Below are positions 24,061 through 64,000 of a stretch of DNA of 64,000 nucleotides, piece by piece (positions within the stretch are counted from its first letter, which is position 1; each line of letters starts with the position of its first letter). The stretch is from the NCBI GenBank assembly GCA_020152595.1, contig JAIGNY010001472.1, positions 1,170,001 through 1,234,000 of the forward strand, in the 5' to 3' direction. Source of the DNA: Chiridota heheva. Taxonomy: Eukaryota > Echinodermata > Holothuroidea > Apodida > Chiridotidae. The position numbers and the translations under genes were made by a program. The notes under the pieces are model-generated. The model was not told the origin of the DNA. It saw only the letters and a list, made by a program, of their open reading frames with translations, and did not search any database.

Positions 24061-25061
24061 AATAGTTTTACTGGAATAACAGACTTATACATTGTTGTAG
24101 GTTTGTTGGAAGAAAAATAAAATCTGCTCCCCCCATCCCCCCCTCAATGTCAAATATCTTCATACGCCGCTGTATAGACGTCATATAACTAAAAATGCGT
24201 TGAAGAAGAGCAGAGTAATGTAAATTTGCTATGAAGAATGCAGTCGCTGAAAAAGTTTTTCGTTTCCCCCAAAATCGATCAAAATTCCTAAGAATTTTGA
24301 AACCAATAATACCAAATCGCCATTTCCTTTCAATTTGAGTATACATGAACAAATTTCCCGCTAGTACCGAGATGCAGGTGCAGATACCGAAGTCATACTG
24401 CTCATATCTATATTAATACATTTTTAAAAGCTAAAGCAAAATGTGAAGAAATATATTTGCATAAAAGAACAAAGCAATATGGGTTTTCACAAATACATTA
24501 ACAAGAGATACCGAGGTCATGCTTTGCTCATATTTATATTAACTCATTTTCACAAACTAAAACATATTAAATGTTCAATTAAAAAAAAAAAAAGCCTCTG
24601 TAGATTTTGAACTCAATTGCAATAAAGGCACTGCTATTATTGAGATTAAGTATTTTTTTTTTTTTTGCGGGGATTTCCAGATTAGCAGGAACTTTTAATG
24701 GAAATTTAATTTACCAGTGCAATTTTTTAATTTTTGCATTAATTTGTTTTTTTTTTTTGCAGCTCCCCTGAGAGGTAACCCTTCCCACGCCCCTGATTGC
24801 AGGTATGATAGACACTACCAAGCCCGTTAATAGTCTGCTTCCATTCAACTGTTCAAATCAGATTGGTGAAGGATAAACAGTTCTCTCTTTGTGATGTCAA
24901 AAAAAAAGAAAAACGCTCTAAATTGATCAATCGTTAACCGATTTTGATGAAACAATTGCTTTTTTTGGTGGGAGGGGGGGGGAGTATAGCATAGTATTGC
25001 CACTGTACCTGTTTGTAGATCTTAAACCTAGTTAATAAACACATTTCCAATCTACTTACAG
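24061..25061. other. Sequence upstream of the first visible cyclase exon
   Basis: Contains an internal duplication at ~24375-24430 and ~24508-24560 (GAGATACCGAGGTCAT with GCTCATATTTATATTAA). The linker 24425-24500 also matches 3697-3765. Several poly-T/poly-A runs are present. No coding exon was recognised, and a pyrimidine-poor acceptor ends it at 25060-25061 (TTACAG). Confidence 0.5.
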
Positions 25062-59121
<34,060 letters not shown>

Positions 59122-59202
59122 GTGAGTTTTTTATTTATTTATTTATTTATATGCATGAATTCATTACAAAAATAATAATTACTGACACCTTATAAACACC
59201 AC

Positions 59203-59300
59203 AAATAAGATCCCAGTACAAGAGAAGGAAAGCTCCGGTAAGTTTTGGGTATTCATTTATATGCATTCATTCAAACAATAATCATTACTGATACATAATA
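59203..59300 (+). repeat. Tandem copy of exon 9 end and its splice donor
   Basis: AAATAAGATCCCAGTACA and GGAAAGCTCCG|GTAAGT at 59203-59243 copy AAATAAGATCCTAGTACA and GGAAAGCTCCA|GTGAGT at 59081-59127. The downstream sequence (TTTATATGCATNNATTCA) is copied too. Offset ~122 bp. The copy has the stronger consensus donor GTAAGT at 59238. Confidence 0.85.
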
Positions 59301-60009
59301 CATACATCAAAAAGGTGATATACTCAAAAGTCAATTTCAAGGGATGTATATTGATGTATTTGAAAGCGATGTAATCTTATACTTATAAATTTCAAATTTA
59401 ATTGCCTTTTTACAAGGAAAATGATATATGAATAGGCAAATATTTAGTTGTGTGTGTGTATGTATTGAAAGGAGACAAGGGTGAGGGAGGGGGTGAGGTT
59501 CTGAAACAACAATACATTATCGAATAATGATCAACATTGTGACCTAAATATGATCTAAATAACTTAAAAAGATTAATAAATTAAAGGTTTCTTAAACTTT
59601 CCGATTGGTAACCACAATTTGAAAAATATGTTATAGAAACTTCCCCAGTTTTTCACTTTCCCCTTGCAAAGTTGCACCCCATACTAAATACAATTATAAT
59701 TTGGGTAAGACATATGTTTAGCTGGTAAATAATAGTTGCTATAGATTGTTTAGGATGTTATGGTTGACCTACATATTTGACATTAAATTTTAAAGCGAAA
59801 ATAAATAAACAAGAAGATAAATTTTCTTACATTTTTTTCAAATTAAGATTGTTATTTTTTCTTGCAAGATGTATGCTTAACATATATTTGCACACAACAA
59901 TAATACCTCTCACCTTACGGATTATCGATAGCTATCTAATTCATCTAGCGCATTCCTGGTTTACACGAAGCCATATCTTGATTTGCTTATAAGTATTCTT
60001 GCAGTAACA
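59301..60009. other. Downstream sequence, no gene seen
   Basis: AT-rich with a GTGTGTGTGTATGT microsatellite near 59450. The 71-codon ORF 59777-59992 has no family resemblance. Confidence 0.5.
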
Positions 60010-60320
60010 TTCCATTGATCTACCTACTGTGGTAAGCGGTTCATCTACAGACCACGAGGCCCCAGGTTCAATCCTGGTTGCACCACAACTGGTTATCAAA
60101 GGCCGTGGAATTGACTTGGCTGTCGATGTTATGTCTGTCCGTACGTCGTACCTGTGTTCTCGTCCGGGTCGTATTAAGCGTTTCGTGATAGCATTTGTAC
60201 TATCATAACCGAATACGCAGGCGACGACCCCGTCACTGTAATTGTGTGTTCAACTCTCAACTCTCACAGTCCATTAAAATGCAAGAGAATGTCTCTAGTG
60301 TTCCTGATTGAAGTGAAGTG
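60010..60320 (+). mobile_element. SINE-like element with tRNA-type Pol III promoter
   Basis: A perfect B-box GGTTCAATCC (60065-60074) lies inside a T-arm-like CCAGG...CCTGG stem, preceded at ~60029 by an A-box-like TGGTAAGCGGTTC. About 240 bp of GC-richer sequence follows, unlike its AT-rich surroundings. There is no proper acceptor or anticodon arm, so it is a tRNA-derived SINE head, not a tRNA gene. The 3' end is uncertain. Confidence 0.62.
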
Positions 60321-61282
60321 TGTTTGTTAAGTGTATTGTAACGTATCCCTTTAAGCAAATTAATTAGATAAATGAATTATGTATAAAATTACAATTTGCA
60401 ATGAATATGCTAATGCCAAGGGCTAAAACTTTAAGAATGATACTTAAGGATGTCAACATCATATTTAAGTTCTCATAATGTTTTATATGAAGATAAAATG
60501 TCAAGGCCTAATGAAATAATTGCCAAAGTTATCAGCTTAGGTGGATTTTTTGTCACCTCTAAGGTGGTATTGCTTATTTAAATTACCTTACAAACATTGT
60601 TATATATAACAAGTCATTATAACCTAACATGAATGTTTGTTCTGCACTTAGTGGAATAAGCTCTAATGTTCTCATAAACATACAAATTCAACCGTCAGTT
60701 TTTTTGCATAAGTTATTTAATCGTCTTCCAAAAGGTATCGCCGCTATATTTTTACCATATGTTACCATCTATCACCCCTATGTTGTTTTTCTTACTGAGT
60801 AATGTTTATATTTACAATTATTATTACTTTTTTTGTACGGTTTCGTACTTTGTGGGGTTGATCTGTGTTTCAAATGTAACTTTAAAGAAGAACACCACCA
60901 TGCGGTCGTTTCTTACATTTTAAACTACAAATTATATTTTATTTGTTTTACTTGCGGGGCCAAAATTGTTTTTCTTATTTAATATTTACTTAAAACTTGT
61001 TGCTCAAAGTTCTTAGAAAAATAAACAAGATTTTGCGTATCTGAGATCTGCTAATACAGGAGCAACAGAACAAAATAATTAGATACTGATAAAATGCGTT
61101 GTAAAATGTATAAAATTAATGTCGTTTATTAACCTTTGAGCACTAAAAGCACATATACACATGTATATTGGACAGTCACCATGCCATTTTATTTTCTCGC
61201 CCACTTCCTTATGTATTATTATTTTCAAATCAACAATTTATCGAGCGATAAATCGTATGTTGCAAGGACATATACTAGAGGG
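60321..61282. other. AT-rich sequence, no gene seen
   Basis: Nothing recognisable. Confidence 0.5.
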
Positions 61283-61800
61283 ATATCATATTTACATACT
61301 GTATTTACATACTGTATTTACATACTGTATTTACATACTGTATTTACTGTATATACATACTGTATTTACATACTGTATTTACATACTGTATTTACATACT
61401 GTATTTACATACTGTATTTACATACTGTATTTACATACTGTGTTTACTGTATTTACATACATTTACATACTGTATTTACATACTGTATTTACATACTGTA
61501 TTTACATACTGTATTTTACTGTATTTACATACTGTATTTACATACTGTATTTACATACTGTATTTTACTGTATTTACATTGTATTTACATACTGTATTTA
61601 CTGTATTTACATAGATTTACATACTGTATTTACTGTATTTACATACTGTATTTTTACTGTATTTACATTTACCTAATGTATTTACTGTATTTACATACTG
61701 TATCGACATACTGTATTGACATACTGTATTGACATACTTACTGTATTGACATTTATACTGTATTGCCATACATACTGTATTTTACTGATTGACATACTGT
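61283..61800. repeat. 13-bp minisatellite (CATACTGTATTTA)
   Basis: About 40 units of CATACTGTATTTA with occasional shortened units, and a late change to CATACTGTATTGA (from ~61700). Plus-strand ORFs through it (61136-61732) consist of Tyr/Ile/Leu/His/Thr/Val repeats and are by-products. Confidence 0.95.
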
Positions 61801-64000
61801 ATTTAGATGGATGCTATCATGTTCACATGTCCCTCGTTATTGATTGAAAAGTTGAACGTTGGATAACGTGGTTAAAATATCACTTTTAAACTCATTAGTG
61901 AAGAAGTTTCAACTCTAATTGTATCTATGAGATTTCCAAAGCGATACTGGTAAACTAATTTAAAACTTGTTGTTAATTTCAATTGTATACATATTTTTCT
62001 TTTCCACTTTTTCTTGAAAGGTTTTATCGTACTTGTATCGACTGAGGAAAAGTAGACATTTAATTATAATATAAAAAACGTTACAATGCTATCTTCTATT
62101 CTTGAATGATGTTACTCTCAAAACCACACTATCAATGTATTGATGTAACGGTTGTTAATGTATTAAATAAAGGCTATATAGAGAAGAAGGCAATAATGCA
62201 AATAGGACGTTGATCAACATGGAGGGAGATATACCGATTTCATGTTGCACCAGTATGAGCTATGTTGTCTGAATGAGACTTCAGTATTAGTCAAAATTGT
62301 TATAGCACTTTTACTCTTTAACCTCATTTCAATGTTGGTTGAAGCAAAAACGCCCCTGAATGATTCTCTTCAAGTCTAACATTAAGACGGGATACAAGCA
62401 GAATTAAGGGACTTAAGAATGTAAGAACGCGACAACTAATTTTGGTCACGATAGTAAATTAAGAAAAAGGTAACCAACTGATCTAAGTATTCAAATAAAA
62501 ACTGATTTTAATAGGAAAGCTGGATCTTTTGCAAGTACCAAAAAAGTCATATAAATAAAGAGGTATTAAGGAATGGTACATGTAGATATGGAAAAAATGG
62601 CAAGTTACTGTTTAATCTGTAATTTTGTGAATTGCATTCATAGTGGGCGTGTGTTTTCGTAATTAAACCTCCTTTCACTCATGTTGGTTGGTAAAATGTG
62701 AATAAACTAAAGATATACCCGTCTTAATATAGAGAAGGGATATTTAGTAATGGAGATTCTCCTCCTCAGGAGAGAAATTATTTCCTCCGGAAAAGGAAAA
62801 AATCTAAGACGCCATTTAAAAGATAACCCATGATGTCTTTAACGAAACAGCATAACGCTACGGCACATAACTTGTATGGGTTCTAGAAATTAAATAGCGA
62901 AGTTGGTTAATTTCATTTTTGAAATTCGCTGGGGATTATCGAAGTATTGCAGACACCATTCAGTACCAAACAAGAAAGAGAATGTCCATTGCACACACAA
63001 GTATGCACACAAGGCAGCCTGATCACTTCGCACATACAATGATTGTATATACACTACTAAAAAACCATAGGTCAAAGCCCTTGTAAATGGAAATAAGGAA
63101 GCTACATAATTTACATAGGCTCTCTTTTGGGAAGGAGGGGGAGGAATTTTTTTCTCCTGAAGAGGAAAATCTCCTGGACTGATATTTGTAAAAATATAAT
63201 TTCTATAATAAAAATACCAAACATAATGAAATAATTACTAAAATAAATTAATTACGTGTGATGCAAGATACAACGGCAATTAAATCAATCAAATTAATAC
63301 TCCTATACACTTATCATCACTCACTTAACATTAACTGCTATTGCTTTTTGAATTTACTAACCATTAACATAATTAACAGACAATTCCAGATCAGATAATA
63401 ATAGAAAACAGAATGTTATAATTTTCTCGAAGTATACAGGAATAAATCGTAAATAGAATTAACCAATATAAACTCATTGTTGGCACCAAACATGGCAAGT
63501 TGATATTGATTGTTTTGCTATATACCGCCACACTGTCCTACTTAATGATGAGTATTGAATTTTACATCTGAAAATAAATACGAGCGAGATTAAAATAGAA
63601 CGCTGCACGTCACAACAAGGAATTGAATCGGAAAAGTGTGCTCACCTCTCAAGAAATCAATGTATCTTATGCGTGATGCTTACTGTACATTATGAATGCC
63701 ATTTCTATTGAAGAAAGGTAGAATGAGCAGTTTGGCCGTATCAACATTTTTCAATTGTGAGAAGTGAAAATGGGCTTCTGAATTTAACTTTTTGTCATGC
63801 GTTAACAAACTACTATTCATATAATAAGTAACAAATTGCTATTATACTGAATATATATGAAGGAAATAATACTGATCATGAAATATGATTATAAATCAAA
63901 AATCAATCAGTAATAAAGATTTCGAATGGTTAAAATCTCTTTATTTTTCACTTCTGTAATTTTGACATTATCAAAAGAAGTTTGGTGTACTTATTTTTCG
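61801..64000. other. AT-rich sequence, no gene seen
   Basis: Only short ORFs. Two small near-palindromic motifs rich in CTCCTC/GAGGA occur near 62756-62795 and 63140-63175. No exon, RNA gene or transposon protein recognised. Confidence 0.55.

Noticed and set aside
1..25061. N-terminal H-NOX exon of the cyclase (start Met and first ~60 residues)
   Set aside because: Looked for a MYGF-like start in plus-strand frames; nothing convincing. Probably outside the window or too diverged to see by eye.
60029..60095. Functional tRNA gene
   Set aside because: B-box and T-arm present but no acceptor stem pairing or anticodon loop visible; better read as a SINE head.
61136..61732. 198- and 171-codon ORFs
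   Set aside because: Read-through of the 13-bp minisatellite in two frames.

Overview
The window is metazoan nuclear DNA. It is AT-rich and intron-rich, with many repeats. It carries a vertebrate-like soluble guanylate cyclase gene, a Polinton/Maverick-type element and three separate non-LTR retrotransposon fragments. The mix of repeats suggests a marine invertebrate, perhaps an echinoderm or hemichordate. That lineage guess is weak; the call of invertebrate animal is firm.
Layout. 1-5.3 kb: no gene seen. 5.3-15.5 kb: repeat country, with a 48-bp minisatellite interrupted by a dispersed element, then about 7.4 kb of a satellite with ~270-bp monomers in ~0.8-0.9 kb trimers, including a 1,700-bp tandem duplication, and then a 252-bp foldback element. 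16.5-23.4 kb: a decayed Polinton-like element holding a protein-primed family B DNA polymerase and an rve integrase on the minus strand, and a capsid-like protein and an FtsK/HerA-type packaging ATPase on the plus strand, all broken by stops or frameshifts. 25.06-59.12 kb: nine plus-strand exons of a guanylate cyclase beta-2 (GUCY1B2-like) gene. They join in one open frame over eight introns with correct GT/AG junctions and matching phases. The first ~60 residues (start of the H-NOX domain) are not found and probably lie upstream of the window. 59.1-64 kb: no further coding exon recognised; a tRNA-like SINE head and a 13-bp minisatellite are present.
The exons encode most of a heme-based NO sensor (H-NOX), the H-NOXA/PAS-like region, the signalling helix and the complete class III cyclase domain. 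Heme-ligand, metal-binding, purine-specifying and transition-state residues are all visible, so the subunit looks able to work as a homodimer. The large introns are filled with minisatellites and antisense LINE debris.
The most unusual signal is that two exon 3' ends, together with their 5' splice donors, have been copied in tandem into the adjoining downstream sequence (25.3-25.69 kb at 41-bp spacing, and 59.08-59.24 kb), giving arrays of extra donor-like sites. No bacterial genes, CRISPR arrays or true tRNA/rRNA genes were seen.
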